Part shown: in pieces, positions 26,121-37,630 of the stretch | Position numbering within the stretch: the first letter of the stretch is position 1 | How the letters are laid out: each line of letters opens with the position of its first letter | NCBI GenBank assembly: GCA_035506575.1 | Contig: DATJPD010000230.1 | Coordinates: 24,102-88,101 of the forward strand | Source: DATJPD01 sp035506575 | Lineage (GTDB): Bacteria > Pseudomonadota > Alphaproteobacteria > CACIAM-22H2 | DNA: 64,000 bases | Direction: 5' to 3' | Position numbers and translations under genes: made by a program | The notes under the pieces: model-generated | What the model saw: only the letters and a program-made list of their open reading frames with translations | Told to the model about the DNA's origin: nothing | Databases searched by the model: none

Positions 26121-26671
26121 TAAGAGTCTTTCCCCACGCCGAGCTGCGCCGGCGAGATCACCTTCAAGAGCTTGATCGTGCCCGCGGGGGCATCCGGGGA
26201 CAGCGATCCCCAATCGTCGAGCTTGAGCCGGAAGCGCGCGAGGGCCGCGGTGGGGAATTTCCTGTGCAGCCGGGCGCGCGTGCCGGTGCTGGCGGCGCCG
26301 GGTGCGGCCGCGAGCTCCGCCACCAGCTCCTGCAGCCCCGGATTATGCGCGATCACCAGGGCTGAGGGGACCTCGCGCGGGATGTGGCGCAGGCGTGCCA
26401 GGAGGCTCGCCGTGTCGGCGAGATAGAGGCCGGGCTCGATCTGGATCGGCACCCGGGCGCCCAGCGCGCCATGCAGCAGCTCCAGGGTTTCGCGCGTCCG
26501 CCTGGCGGAGGAGCACAGCACGAGGCTGGGACGGAGACCTTCTTCTTCCATCCACGTGCCGATCGCCGCCGCCCCTTTACGGCCCCGCTTGTTCAGGGGC
26601 CGCGCCGCATCCTCCATGCCGGGATCGGCCCAACTGGATTTGGCATGACGCAGAAGAAATAAATCTTTCAT
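26120..26671 (-). CDS. SixA-type histidine phosphatase
   Basis: 183 aa. The catalytic LLRHAKSSW is at residues 6-14 and the second His is in VIAHNPGLQEL; CSSARRTRETLEL is a further phosphate-binding loop. This is the SixA branch of the histidine phosphatase superfamily, whose E. coli member dephosphorylates phosphohistidine in signalling/PTS proteins. Placed divergently from ppk1 and next to CYTH-CHAD, it may act in phosphate metabolism, but this is inference. Confidence 0.82.
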   Translation of the reverse strand: MKDLFLLRHAKSSWADPGMEDAARPLNKRGRKGAAAIGTWMEEEGLRPSLVLCSSARRTRETLELLHGALGARVPIQIEPGLYLADTASLLARLRHIPREVPSALVIAHNPGLQELVAELAAAPGAASTGTRARLHRKFPTAALARFRLKLDDWGSLSPDAPAGTIKLLKVISPAQLGVGKDS

Positions 26672-26710
26672 ACAGTTGCAAGATTTCTTTGAGGTAGAAT
26701 CGAGCGTTAA

Positions 26711-26739
26711 TTGGGGCGCCCGCCACTTTATGGTATAAA
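26711..26739 (+). promoter_or_regulatory. Candidate ppk1 promoter
   Basis: TTGGGG (26711-26716) and TATAAA (26734-26739) are 17 bp apart and 24 bp ahead of the ppk1 start. The divergent sixA-like promoter should lie in the same A/T-rich gap. No clear PHO box was seen. Confidence 0.45.
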
Positions 26740-26763
26740 AGTTTACGGGACGCGGAGAGGCAA

Positions 26764-28911
<2,148 letters not shown>

Positions 28912-28923
28912 TATCCCCCACGC

Positions 28924-30420
28924 ATGCGGTCGCGAATCGCCCCGGGCCGGAAGTCGGCCGGCCCGGCTGGTGTCATCGATATCGGCTCGAACTCCATCCG
29001 CCTCGTCGTCTACGCCGGCGATGAACGGGCGCCGCATCCCATTTTCAACGAGAAGGTTCTGTGCGGTCTCGGGCGCGGCCTCGAGCGCAGCAACCGGCTC
29101 AACGAAGAAGGGGTCAGCCTCGCTCTCGCCAATCTGAGCCGCTTTGCCAGCCTGTCGAAGGCGATGGGAGTCAGGCATCTGCGCGTGGTCGGCACCGCGG
29201 CCGTGCGCGACGCCGATAACGGACGCGACTTCGTGGACGAGGTGCGCAAACGCACCGGGCTCAAGGTGGAGGTGCTCGACGGCGAGGAAGAGGCTCGCCT
29301 GTCGGCACTCGGCGTGCTGGCGGGCACGCCGGGCGCCAACGGTCTCATGGGCGATCTCGGCGGCGGCAGCCTCGAGCTGGTCCAGATCAAGCGCGGCATC
29401 ATCGGCAAGCACGTGACTTTGCCCTACGGCCCCCTGCGCCTGCGCGAGATCACCGACCGCCGGCAGCTGCTGCTCGACGTCATCGATCACCGCCTGGAGA
29501 AGATCGACTGGCTCGACAAGGCCAAGGGCCGGGACTTCTACGCGGTCGGCGGTTCCTGGCGCGGCATCGCGCGTCTGCACATGGCGCACGTCAATTATCC
29601 GCTGCGGGTCATCCATCATTACACGTTGTCGCGCGCCAAGGCGGAGGACTTCCTCGACCTGATCGCCGGGCTGTCGCGCGAATCCCTCGAGCGCATCGGC
29701 CGCGTGCCGCGCAAGCGCCTCGAGGTGCTGCCGATCGCAGCCCTGGTGCTGCACCGTGTGCTCGAGCGTGCGAAGCCGTCCCGGCTCGTGTTCTCGGCCC
29801 TCGGCTTGCGCGAAGGCTGCCTCTTCGACCGGCTGTCGGCCGCCCAGCGGCGGCGCGATCCGCTGTTGGTCGCGGCCGAGGAGATCGCGGGCACGAGCGC
29901 CCGCTTCGCCGTCGACGGCCACGCGCTCTTTGCCTGGATGGCGCCGTTGTTCCGCAAGATGTCGCCGGAGTTCGACCGGCTGCGTCTCGCCGCCTGCCTG
30001 CTGGCCGACATCGCGTGGAACGAGCATCCCGACTACCGGGCCGAGATCGCCTTCCAGCGCGTCCTGCGCATGCCGATGGTCGGCATCGACCATCCGGGCC
30101 GCGCCTTCCTCGCGCTCGCCGTCTACACGCGCTACGCCGGAACGGCCGAGGGCGAGGTCACCGGGCCGGCGTGGATGCTGCTCGACGAAGACCGGCTGCG
30201 CGACGCCTATCGCGTCGGTCTCGCCCTGCGGCTTGCGTTCACGCTCTCGGGCGGCACGCCCGACGTGCTGCGGCGGATCGCTCTCCAGCGCACCGAGGGT
30301 CAGCTGCGGCTGCGCATCCCGAGCCGCTTCTCCTCCATGGCCGGCGAGGCGGTGGAACGCCGCTTCCAGGCCCTGTCTGAAGCCCTCGACCGCAAGCCCA
30401 AGATCAAGATCGGCGGGTAA
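28924..30420 (+). CDS. ppx: Exopolyphosphatase (Ppx/GppA family)
   Basis: 498 aa. The actin-like ATPase fold is marked by VIDIGSNSIRLVVYAG near the N-terminus and the second phosphate loop GDLGGGSLELVQI. It cuts terminal phosphate from polyphosphate and, in GppA-type members, from pppGpp. The C-terminal HD-like part (residues about 330-500) is present. Partner of ppk1 in one operon. Confidence 0.93.
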   Translation: MRSRIAPGRKSAGPAGVIDIGSNSIRLVVYAGDERAPHPIFNEKVLCGLGRGLERSNRLNEEGVSLALANLSRFASLSKAMGVRHLRVVGTAAVRDADNGRDFVDEVRKRTGLKVEVLDGEEEARLSALGVLAGTPGANGLMGDLGGGSLELVQIKRGIIGKHVTLPYGPLRLREITDRRQLLLDVIDHRLEKIDWLDKAKGRDFYAVGGSWRGIARLHMAHVNYPLRVIHHYTLSRAKAEDFLDLIAGLSRESLERIGRVPRKRLEVLPIAALVLHRVLERAKPSRLVFSALGLREGCLFDRLSAAQRRRDPLLVAAEEIAGTSARFAVDGHALFAWMAPLFRKMSPEFDRLRLAACLLADIAWNEHPDYRAEIAFQRVLRMPMVGIDHPGRAFLALAVYTRYAGTAEGEVTGPAWMLLDEDRLRDAYRVGLALRLAFTLSGGTPDVLRRIALQRTEGQLRLRIPSRFSSMAGEAVERRFQALSEALDRKPKIKIGG

Positions 30421-30438
30421 ATCCTCGCCATATCCGAT

Positions 30439-30507
30439 CGTCATCGCGAGCGCAGCGAAGCGATCCAGTGTGAGTGTGGCCCCTGGACCGTTTCGCTAGC
30501 AGTGACG
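30439..30507. repeat. Intergenic palindromic repeat, family A, copy 1
   Basis: A 69-bp element starting CGTCATCGCGAGCGCAGCGA and ending GCTAGCAGTGACG, so the ends are complementary. The centre carries CCAG and CTGG arms. It lies just after ppx. Two further copies occur at 44173-44247 and 62935-63011. Confidence 0.85.
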
Positions 30508-30552
30508 GAAAAAGCTCTTTCGCATACCTCTGCCGAAATTTGCGAGATTGAG

Positions 30553-31452
30553 CTAGTCCGCCCCACCACTTCCGAAGGGATAAGGCCGAGCGATCTCTGG
30601 CGCGCCAAACGATGGAATGTAGATTTCCGACGGCGTCCAATTTGGGACGTCGGTGAGAAGGAAGAATACTTCCGCCGCTGCTTCACCCCTTCGCGCGAAA
30701 TCCCAACCATACTGAGCACAGAGCATCACGAAACAGCCGGTTACGGCCTTCAAGGCGTTTAACAGAGTGGCTTTGCCGAAGTTTGTTTCCCGGTCGTGTT
30801 TAATGTGATTGTAGGCGTCGTACCAGGGGAGGTCTTGCGACGGCGCATTACTTGGTGCCCAGTTTTCGAATGGTGCTATCGGATCTAGCCACGGATACCA
30901 TGGCAAGGCTACGCGATATTCGCCCAGCCTCATCGGCTTAGAAAGCTTTGCGTAGTCGTGGGTGTTTGTCTTGCGGGTTATGTCGTTCGCCTTAAGTACA
31001 TTCTTCCAATGTGCTTCAACCTCGGTGCAGGCGATGATGATGATGTTTCTGATTTCGTGGCCATAAGAGGCGAAGTTGGCGCTGACTGGATGAACTACCC
31101 GGCAAATCTGCTGTAGCTCTTGAATGAGCGCATGAAGCTGCCCGGTGCTGGTAGTCCGGATATTTAGCGCCGTGGGGCTGCGATCAGGATTGAAACCTGG
31201 GCTAGCACTGGGGCGTGTGGTATATGGACGCGCGATCCGCGGAAAATAATTCCCAGGCGCAAGTTGTAGTTTATGAAACTGCGCTGCAGGAAAGCGCTTC
31301 CGCAATGTGCTCAGGACGTCTTCGCCCGGGTCGGCCTGATGAGTTTCGGGTGGGACGCAATCACACCGCTGGGCGACAGTTGTATCGACTTTCCAAAAAA
31401 TTTCGGCCATTCCGGAGCCGGTAGGAGTCACCTGGACGTAGTAATCCGGCAT
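30553..31452 (-). CDS. Hypothetical protein, possibly acquired, HEPN-like tail
   Basis: 299 aa from an ATG with GGGAGAG about 9 nt upstream; a GTG 21 bp further up is the alternative. The DNA is clearly A/T-richer and its codon use less GC-biased than the neighbours. No known catalytic motif was recognised. The C-terminal half has long helices with the motifs EVEAHWKNVLKAND and YDAYNHIKHDRE, reminiscent of helical HEPN-type proteins, but this is weak. It sits alone between a repeat and rnd, a typical place for a recent gain. Confidence 0.65.
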   Translation of the reverse strand: MPDYYVQVTPTGSGMAEIFWKVDTTVAQRCDCVPPETHQADPGEDVLSTLRKRFPAAQFHKLQLAPGNYFPRIARPYTTRPSASPGFNPDRSPTALNIRTTSTGQLHALIQELQQICRVVHPVSANFASYGHEIRNIIIIACTEVEAHWKNVLKANDITRKTNTHDYAKLSKPMRLGEYRVALPWYPWLDPIAPFENWAPSNAPSQDLPWYDAYNHIKHDRETNFGKATLLNALKAVTGCFVMLCAQYGWDFARRGEAAAEVFFLLTDVPNWTPSEIYIPSFGAPEIARPYPFGSGGAD

Positions 31453-31544
31453 TGGGTGCTCTCCCACTGTCACTGTGCCTCTCGGCCCCGTGAGAATTTA
31501 TGGGCCGCCGCTCCTCGCGCTCGTTTTTGCGGCGTTCCCAGCGA

Positions 31545-32738
31545 TCAAGGCCCACTCGCGGCCTGGCGCCTGACCGGCTCTGCGGCAGCCTTGACCGACA
31601 GCATCTGCATCTTGCGCCCGCGCAGGGTAAGCGCGATCTCGCCGCGCTTCAGCGCCAGGGCTGCCTCGCCGAATACCTCGCGGCGCCACCCGTGAAGGGC
31701 GGGGACGGGGGCTTCGTCGTCGGCCGCGATGCGCTCGAGGTCGGCCGTGCTGGCGACGAGCTTCGTCGCCACGCCGTGCTCCTCGCATTTCATCTTGAGG
31801 ATCACCTTCAGCAGCTCGACGACGGGCCCGAGGCCCGGCGGCAGATCGACTTGCGGCGGCAGGATAGGGATCTCGCTCTCCGGCAGGGCCAGGCCCCGGC
31901 GCACGGCCGCCAGCAGGTCTTCGCCCAGCCGCCCGTCGGCGAAGCTGCGCGACAGGCCGCGGACGCGCGCGAGATCCTCGATCGAGCTTGGCGCGTGGCC
32001 GGCGATGTCCATCACCGTCTCGTCGCGGATCACGCGGTTGCGCGGCACGTCGCGGCGCTGCGCCTCGCGCTCGCGCCAGGCGGCGACCTCTTTCAGCACC
32101 GCAAGCAGCCGCGGCTTGGCCGTGCGCGGCTTGAAGCGGCGCCAGCCTTCCTCCGGATCCATGCGATAGGTTGCGGGATCGAGCAGGGTGGCCATCTCCT
32201 CCTGCAGCCATGAGGCGCGGTTCGTGGCAGTGAGGCGCTGGGCGAGCGTGACGTAGATCTTCTTGAGGTGGACCACGTCGGCGAGCGCGTAGGTGATCTG
32301 CCGCTCGCTGAGCGGGCGCTGCGCCCAATCGGTGAAGCGGGCCGACTTGTCGATCCGCACCTGCGCCAGCTGGCCGGCCAGGGTCTCGTAGCTCACCGCG
32401 TCGCCGAACCCGCACACCATGGCAGCGACCTGGGTGTCGAACAGCGGGCCCGGCACCTTGCCGGTCATGTGGTGGAAGATCTCGAGATCCTGGCGGGCCG
32501 CGTGGAAGACTTTGAGTACGCGCGGATCGTCGAGAAGGCGGAAGAGGGGGGAAAGGTCGATCCCCGGCGCCAGCGCGTCGATGGCGACGGCTTCATCCGG
32601 TGTCGCGCACTGGACCAGGCAGAGCTGCGCCCAGTAGGTGCGCTCGCGCATGAACTCGGTGTCGACGGTGACGAACGGGGCGGCGGCGGCGCGCTGGCAG
32701 AATTCGGCGAGCGTCGTTGAATCGGCAATCCAACTCAT
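31545..32738 (-). CDS. rnd: Ribonuclease D
   Basis: 397 aa. The DEDD exonuclease residues are visible: VTVDTEFMRERTYW, FHAARQDLEIFHH, and YALADVVHLKKIY. HRDC-type helical domains follow from about residue 210. It trims 3' ends of tRNA precursors and other small RNAs. It is divergent from aspS, a gene pair often conserved in alphaproteobacteria. Confidence 0.94.
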   Translation of the reverse strand: MSWIADSTTLAEFCQRAAAAPFVTVDTEFMRERTYWAQLCLVQCATPDEAVAIDALAPGIDLSPLFRLLDDPRVLKVFHAARQDLEIFHHMTGKVPGPLFDTQVAAMVCGFGDAVSYETLAGQLAQVRIDKSARFTDWAQRPLSERQITYALADVVHLKKIYVTLAQRLTATNRASWLQEEMATLLDPATYRMDPEEGWRRFKPRTAKPRLLAVLKEVAAWREREAQRRDVPRNRVIRDETVMDIAGHAPSSIEDLARVRGLSRSFADGRLGEDLLAAVRRGLALPESEIPILPPQVDLPPGLGPVVELLKVILKMKCEEHGVATKLVASTADLERIAADDEAPVPALHGWRREVFGEAALALKRGEIALTLRGRKMQMLSVKAAAEPVRRQAASGP

Positions 32739-32826
32739 GTCGGATCGGTTTTACCCGAAACCGCTGCGGTGGGCAAAAGGGGACGATGGCAGGGGGTCGG
32801 GCGCCGCCTTGCTATGGCTTGCTATT

Positions 32827-32843
32827 TCTTGCAATTTGCAAGA
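32827..32843. promoter_or_regulatory. 17-bp palindrome between rnd and aspS
   Basis: TCTTGCAA-T-TTGCAAGA is an exact 8+1+8 palindrome, 70 bp ahead of the aspS start. It is preceded by two TTGCTAT-like words. Its symmetry fits a dimeric repressor site, or a stem in the aspS leader. No known operator was matched. Confidence 0.4.
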
Positions 32844-32912
32844 CAAACCCCTGCCTTTTGGCCGGTGCCTTTTCGGCCCGCGCCTGTGGGCGGCGTTCGA
32901 AAGCGATTAGAA

Positions 32913-34697
32913 ATGCATCAATACCGAAGCCATACCTGCGGCGAACTGACCCGCGCCAATGTCGGCGAGGCGGCGCGCCTGTCCGGCTGGGTCCACCGCA
33001 AGCGCGATCACGGCAATCTGCTGTTCATCGATCTGCGCGATCACTACGGCATCACGCAATGCGTGATCGATACGTCGAGCCCGCTGTTCCGCCAGGTGGA
33101 GGGAACGCGGCTCGAGAGCGTGATCACCGTCACCGGCAAGATCGTCGCGCGCTCGCCCGAGACCGTGAACCCGAAGCTGCCCACCGGCGAGGTCGAGCTG
33201 CAGATCGGCGAGTTCGCGCTCCAGTCCGCGGCCGACACGTTGCCGATCCAGGTCAACCAGGAAGGCGACTTCCCCGAAGACCTGCGGCTGCGTTACCGCT
33301 TCCTCGACCTTCGGACCGAGCGCATGCACGAGAACATCATGCTGCGCGCGCGCGTCATCGCCTCGATCCGCCGGCGCATGATCGAGCAGGGCTTCACCGA
33401 GTTCCAGACGCCGATCCTCACCTCGTCCAGTCCCGAGGGGGCCCGCGACTACCTCGTGCCCAGCCGCATCCATCCGGGCAAGTTCTACGCGCTGCCGCAG
33501 GCGCCGCAGCAGTTCAAACAGCTCCTGATGGTCGCGGGGTTCGACCGCTACTTCCAGATCGCACCCTGCTTCCGCGACGAGGACGGCCGGGCCGACCGCA
33601 GCCCGGGCGAGTTCTATCAGCTCGATTTCGAGATGTCGTTCGTCACCCAGGAGGACGTGTTCGCGGCCATCGAGCCGGTGCTGGCCGGCGTGTTCGAGGA
33701 ATTCTCGAAGGGCCGGAACGTGACCAGGCCGCCGTTCCCACGCATCGCCTACGACGACGCCGTGCGCTGGTACGGCTCGGATAAGCCCGACCTGCGCAAC
33801 CCCATCAAGATGGCCGACGTGACCGAATCCTTCGCCGGATCGGGCTTCAAGGTGTTCGCGGGTATGATCGAGCGGGACCCGAAGGTGAGGGTATGGGCGA
33901 TCCCGGCGCTCACCGGCGGCAGCCGGGCCTTCTGCGACCGGATGAACAGCTGGGCCCAGGACGAGAAGCAGCCCGGCATGGGGTACATCTTCTTCCGCGA
34001 CAACGAGGGCGCCGGGCCCATCGCCAAGAATATCGGTCCGGAGCGCACCGCGAAGATCCGCGATCAGCTCGGGCTCAAGGATGGCGATGCGGTCTTTTTC
34101 GCCTGCGGGGTCCCGGCAAAGATCGCGGCGTTTGCCGGTGCGGCGCGCCTGAAGATCGGCCGCGAGTTGAACCTCACCAGCGAGGGTGAATTCAAGTTCT
34201 GCTGGATCGTCGACTTCCCGATGTACGAGCTCAACGAGGACACCGGGAAGGTCGAGTTCAGCCACAACCCGTTCTCGATGCCGCAGGGCGGGCTCGAGGC
34301 GCTCGAGACCCAGGACCCGCTCACCATCAAGGCGTTCCAGTACGATATCGTCTGCAACGGCGTCGAGCTGTCGTCGGGCGCTATCCGCAACCACCGCCCG
34401 GATATCATGTACAAGGCGTTCGCGATCGCGGGGTACTCCAAGGAGGACGTGGAGAGCCGCTTCGGCGGCATGCTCAACGCCTTCAAGTTCGGCGCCCCGC
34501 CGCACGGCGGCTCGGCCCCGGGCATCGACCGCATCGTGATGCTGCTCGCCGACGAGCCGAATATCCGCCAGGTCGTGGCCTTCCCGATGAACCAGCAGGC
34601 GCAGGACCTTTTGATGCAGGCGCCCTCTGCGGTGGAACCGGCGCGGCTCAAGGAGCTGCATATCAAGCTCGACCTGCCGCCACCCAAGAAGTCTTGA
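32913..34697 (+). CDS. aspS: Aspartyl-tRNA synthetase
   Basis: 594 aa class II synthetase of the bacterial type. The N-terminal anticodon-binding OB fold is at about residues 1-105 (LSGWVHRKRDHGNLLFIDLRD); class II motifs follow, including FRDEDGRADRSPGEFYQLDFEM and the C-terminal GGSAPGIDRIVMLL. The insertion GAD domain lies between. A long upstream frame extension was rejected; the start MHQYRSHTCGEL fits the family. With gatCAB in this genome it may serve both tRNA-Asp and tRNA-Asn, but this was not tested. Confidence 0.95.
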   Translation: MHQYRSHTCGELTRANVGEAARLSGWVHRKRDHGNLLFIDLRDHYGITQCVIDTSSPLFRQVEGTRLESVITVTGKIVARSPETVNPKLPTGEVELQIGEFALQSAADTLPIQVNQEGDFPEDLRLRYRFLDLRTERMHENIMLRARVIASIRRRMIEQGFTEFQTPILTSSSPEGARDYLVPSRIHPGKFYALPQAPQQFKQLLMVAGFDRYFQIAPCFRDEDGRADRSPGEFYQLDFEMSFVTQEDVFAAIEPVLAGVFEEFSKGRNVTRPPFPRIAYDDAVRWYGSDKPDLRNPIKMADVTESFAGSGFKVFAGMIERDPKVRVWAIPALTGGSRAFCDRMNSWAQDEKQPGMGYIFFRDNEGAGPIAKNIGPERTAKIRDQLGLKDGDAVFFACGVPAKIAAFAGAARLKIGRELNLTSEGEFKFCWIVDFPMYELNEDTGKVEFSHNPFSMPQGGLEALETQDPLTIKAFQYDIVCNGVELSSGAIRNHRPDIMYKAFAIAGYSKEDVESRFGGMLNAFKFGAPPHGGSAPGIDRIVMLLADEPNIRQVVAFPMNQQAQDLLMQAPSAVEPARLKELHIKLDLPPPKKS

Positions 34698-34721
34698 GCA
34701 CGGGAGCTGCCCGGCACGGCC

Positions 34722-35639
34722 ATGCGCCCGGCGCTGCGCCCGATGACGTTGGGTGACTGGCTGCTGCTGGGCCTGCTCGGCGTGCTGTGGAGCGGGTCCT
34801 ACATATTCGTCGCCATAGCCGTACGCGAGGTGCCGCCGTTCACCCTGGTGTTCGTGCGCGTCAGCCTGGCGGCACTGCTGCTATGGCTCATGGCGGTCGC
34901 GTCGGGGGCCGCGTTCCCGCAGCAGGCGAAGACCTGGGCGGCGCTGGCGCTCGGCGGAGTCCTGAACTGCGCGCTGCCGTTCGTGCTCTTGTTCTGGGGC
35001 CAGCAGCATCTGCCGGCCAGCCTCGCCGCGATCCTGATCTCGACCGGACCGCTGCTCACGATCGTCTGTGCGCATTTCCTGACACCCGATGAGCGGATGA
35101 CTGCGCAAAAGCTCATCGGCGTCAGCCTCGGGCTCGTCGGGGCGGCCGTGTTGGTCGGGGTCGACGCGCTCAGCGATTTCGGCGTCCAGTCGCTGGCCGA
35201 GCTCGGGGTCCTCGGGGCTGCTCTGTGCTACGCGCTGGCGGCCGTGGTCAGCCGGCAGTTTGCCGGGCAGCCGCCGATCGTCACCGCCGTCGGCCAGCTT
35301 GCGACATCCGGGCTGGCGATCTTGCCGGCCGCTCTCATCGTCGACCGTCCTTGGCAGATGCCGTGGCCGGGTGCTGCCGGGTTCGGCGCCACCGTGGGTC
35401 TGACCCTGTTCAGCACGGCGCTGGCCTACATCGTGTTCTTCCGCCTCTTGCGCAACGTCGGCGCCGGCAACGCGATGCTCGTAAGCTTCCTGACGCCCGT
35501 CGGCGCCTCGATCCTTGGCACGGCGCTCCTGGGCGAGCACCTCGCGCCGCACAACCTCGCCGGCATGGTGCTGATCTTCGCCGGGTTCGCGGTGATCGAT
35601 GGACGCCTGCTGTCGGCGGCGCGCCGGATTGCGGCCTGA
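34722..35639 (+). CDS. EamA/DMT superfamily transporter
   Basis: 305 aa with about ten membrane segments in two EamA halves (residues 8-140 and 150-295). Family marks include LLGVLWSGSYIFVAIAVREVPPF and the second-half LRNVGAGNAMLVSFLTPV. Such exporters move amino acids or other metabolites; the substrate is unknown. It starts 24 bp after aspS. Confidence 0.82.
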   Translation: MRPALRPMTLGDWLLLGLLGVLWSGSYIFVAIAVREVPPFTLVFVRVSLAALLLWLMAVASGAAFPQQAKTWAALALGGVLNCALPFVLLFWGQQHLPASLAAILISTGPLLTIVCAHFLTPDERMTAQKLIGVSLGLVGAAVLVGVDALSDFGVQSLAELGVLGAALCYALAAVVSRQFAGQPPIVTAVGQLATSGLAILPAALIVDRPWQMPWPGAAGFGATVGLTLFSTALAYIVFFRLLRNVGAGNAMLVSFLTPVGASILGTALLGEHLAPHNLAGMVLIFAGFAVIDGRLLSAARRIAA

Positions 35640-35741
35640 CAGCCGTGGGAGCTTACGGCCGAACTCTGTTGCGGTGCGGCATGGGGATGCGATAATGGCG
35701 CTTCGATGCCGCTGGGGTGGGGCGGCTATCTGGAGTTTCGA

Positions 35742-36560
35742 ATGCGTCGCTTTTTGGCCGGTCTCACCCTGTGCGCAGCCCTGATCTTCAGCGGCCGCCT
35801 TGATTCAGCAGAGGTTCCGGCACCGTCGGACATCTCGCCGCACCGCGCGTCCTACACGCTGGGCCTCGGCGGAACCAATCAGAACAGCGGCGTCATCGAC
35901 ATCGACGGCGCCATGTACATCGAATGGCAGGAAGTCTGCGACGGTTGGACCATCAACCAGCGCATGCGCTTCACCATGACCGACAGCGACGGCGAGCGCA
36001 CCGACAACGACATCAACTTCTCGAGCTGGGAGGCCAAGGACGGCCTGAGCTACCAGTTCACCTTGCGCAGCCTGCGCGACGGCGAAGTGGACGAGAACCT
36101 GCGCGGCCGCGCCACCCTGGACGGCAAGGGCAAGGGCGGCAAGGCGGTGTTCGCCGAGCCCAAGGGGCTGGAGATCGAGCTGCCGCCCGGAACGTTGTTT
36201 CCCACCGAGCACACCTTGGTGCTGATCCGCGAGGCGGAGAAGGGCGCGCAACAGGTCTCGCGCATGGTCTTCGACGGCGCCAGCCGCGACGGAGCACTCG
36301 AGGTCAACGCGATCATCGGCGCGAAAGCGCCCGAGGCGGCGGACGGGCCTAAGATCGCGAAGGCGGTCGGCGCGCACCCGGCATGGCACGTGCGCATGGC
36401 GTTCTTCAAGTCCGAGGACCAAAGCGGGCAGCCGGAATACGAGACCGGTCTGCGCCTGCAGGACAACGGCGTCGGGCGCGATTACACGTTCGAGTATCCG
36501 GAATTCGCCATCAAGTCGAAGCTCGACCTGCTCGAAGCGCTGCCGAAGCCGAAATGCTGA
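35742..36560 (+). CDS. eipB: EipB-like cell envelope integrity protein (DUF1849)
   Basis: 272 aa. A signal peptide (about 1-24) precedes a periplasmic beta-rich domain. Two cysteines, Cys66 in EVCDGW and the terminal Cys272, sit where the Brucella EipB disulfide is formed, and DISPHRASYTLGL is the family start. EipB is a periplasmic protein that supports envelope integrity in Brucella. TGGAG lies 7 nt upstream of the chosen ATG; a longer frame was rejected. Confidence 0.82.
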   Translation: MRRFLAGLTLCAALIFSGRLDSAEVPAPSDISPHRASYTLGLGGTNQNSGVIDIDGAMYIEWQEVCDGWTINQRMRFTMTDSDGERTDNDINFSSWEAKDGLSYQFTLRSLRDGEVDENLRGRATLDGKGKGGKAVFAEPKGLEIELPPGTLFPTEHTLVLIREAEKGAQQVSRMVFDGASRDGALEVNAIIGAKAPEAADGPKIAKAVGAHPAWHVRMAFFKSEDQSGQPEYETGLRLQDNGVGRDYTFEYPEFAIKSKLDLLEALPKPKC

Positions 36561-36564
36561 GTGC

Positions 36565-37497
36565 TTACGGACCGCCCGCCGGCCACAGCCAGGCGGCACC
36601 GCGCACGCCGCTCGCATCGCCGTAGCGCGGCCGCACGAGCCGCGTCACCACCGTGTCGGAGAAGATCCAACGCCCCCAGCGCTTGGGCACCTCGTCGTAG
36701 AGGACCTCGATCTGCGACAAGCCGCCGCCGAGCACGATCACCGCAGGATCGAAGATGTTGATGACGATGGCGAGCGAGCGGGCGAGGCGGTCGAGATAGC
36801 GGTCGAGGCTGGCGGCGGCGTCGGCATTGCCGGCGGCCGCGGCCGCGACGATCTCGACCGCCGACAGCTTCTCGCCCGACGCGGCTTCGTGGTCGCGGCT
36901 GAAGCCGGGGCCTGAGAGGAACAGCTCGACGCATCCGGGCCGGCCGCAGTAGCACATCGGGCCCGGCCGTTCGTCCATGCTGCCGCCGTGGGGCAGGGCC
37001 CAGACGCGCGGCCATGGCAGCGGGTTGTGACCCCATTCGCCGGTGATGGCATTGGGGCCGCGGATGATCTGCTTCTTGAACACCAGCCCGCCGCCGACAC
37101 CCGTGCCGAGGATGACCCCGAACACGCTGTCCGCACCGGCCGCGGCCCCGTCCGCCGCCTCGGAGAGCGCAAAGCAGTCGGCGTCGTTGGCCGTGCGGAC
37201 CGGCCGGCCGAGACGCTGCTCCAGATCTTTGTCCAGGGCGTGGCCGATAAGACACAGCGAGTTGGAATTCTTCACCAGGCCCGTGGCCGGCGAGATCGTG
37301 CCCGGGATGCCCACGCCGACCGTGCCGCGCTGGCCGAGCGCTTGATCCGCCGCCAGCACCAGTTCGGCGATCTGGTTGATGGTCTTGGCGTAATCGCCGG
37401 ACGGCGTCGGCGCCCGCCGCCGCCAGAGTTCCTGGCCCCCTTCGCCCAGGGCCAGAAGCTCGATTTTCGTCCCCCCGAGATCGACGCCCAGCCGCAC
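36565..37497 (-). CDS. ROK family sugar kinase
   Basis: 310 aa from a GTG with AGGGAG upstream; a TTG 33 bp further up is possible. The ATP-binding LGVDLGGTKIELLAL is at the N-terminus, and the zinc-binding ROK signature CYCGRPGCVE is present. Members phosphorylate glucose, fructose or N-acetyl-hexosamines; no transporter or sugar pathway gene nearby points to the substrate. It meets eipB tail to tail with a 4-bp gap and is divergent from divK. Confidence 0.85.
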   Translation of the reverse strand: MRLGVDLGGTKIELLALGEGGQELWRRRAPTPSGDYAKTINQIAELVLAADQALGQRGTVGVGIPGTISPATGLVKNSNSLCLIGHALDKDLEQRLGRPVRTANDADCFALSEAADGAAAGADSVFGVILGTGVGGGLVFKKQIIRGPNAITGEWGHNPLPWPRVWALPHGGSMDERPGPMCYCGRPGCVELFLSGPGFSRDHEAASGEKLSAVEIVAAAAAGNADAAASLDRYLDRLARSLAIVINIFDPAVIVLGGGLSQIEVLYDEVPKRWGRWIFSDTVVTRLVRPRYGDASGVRGAAWLWPAGGP

Positions 37498-37548
37498 CGT
37501 ATTCTCCCTGTGGATTGAATCAGCGATCAACTTGGATTCAATCTGATT

Positions 37549-37630
37549 TTAATGTTACTAAATTTTAACCTAAATGCTGGATGATGTGACGGCTTTGTCA
37601 CCGGTCACGTGGTGATGTTATCTTAACCAT
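37549..37630 (+). promoter_or_regulatory. A/T-rich divK upstream region with CtrA-like half sites
   Basis: The 184-bp divergent gap is markedly A/T-rich. TTAACCAT (37623-37630) matches the CtrA half-site exactly, and TTAACC recurs at 37565-37570, with a TTAA at 37549-37552 spaced 12 bp from it rather than the ideal 7. In Caulobacter divK is activated by CtrA, so control by CtrA is plausible here. Confidence 0.4.
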
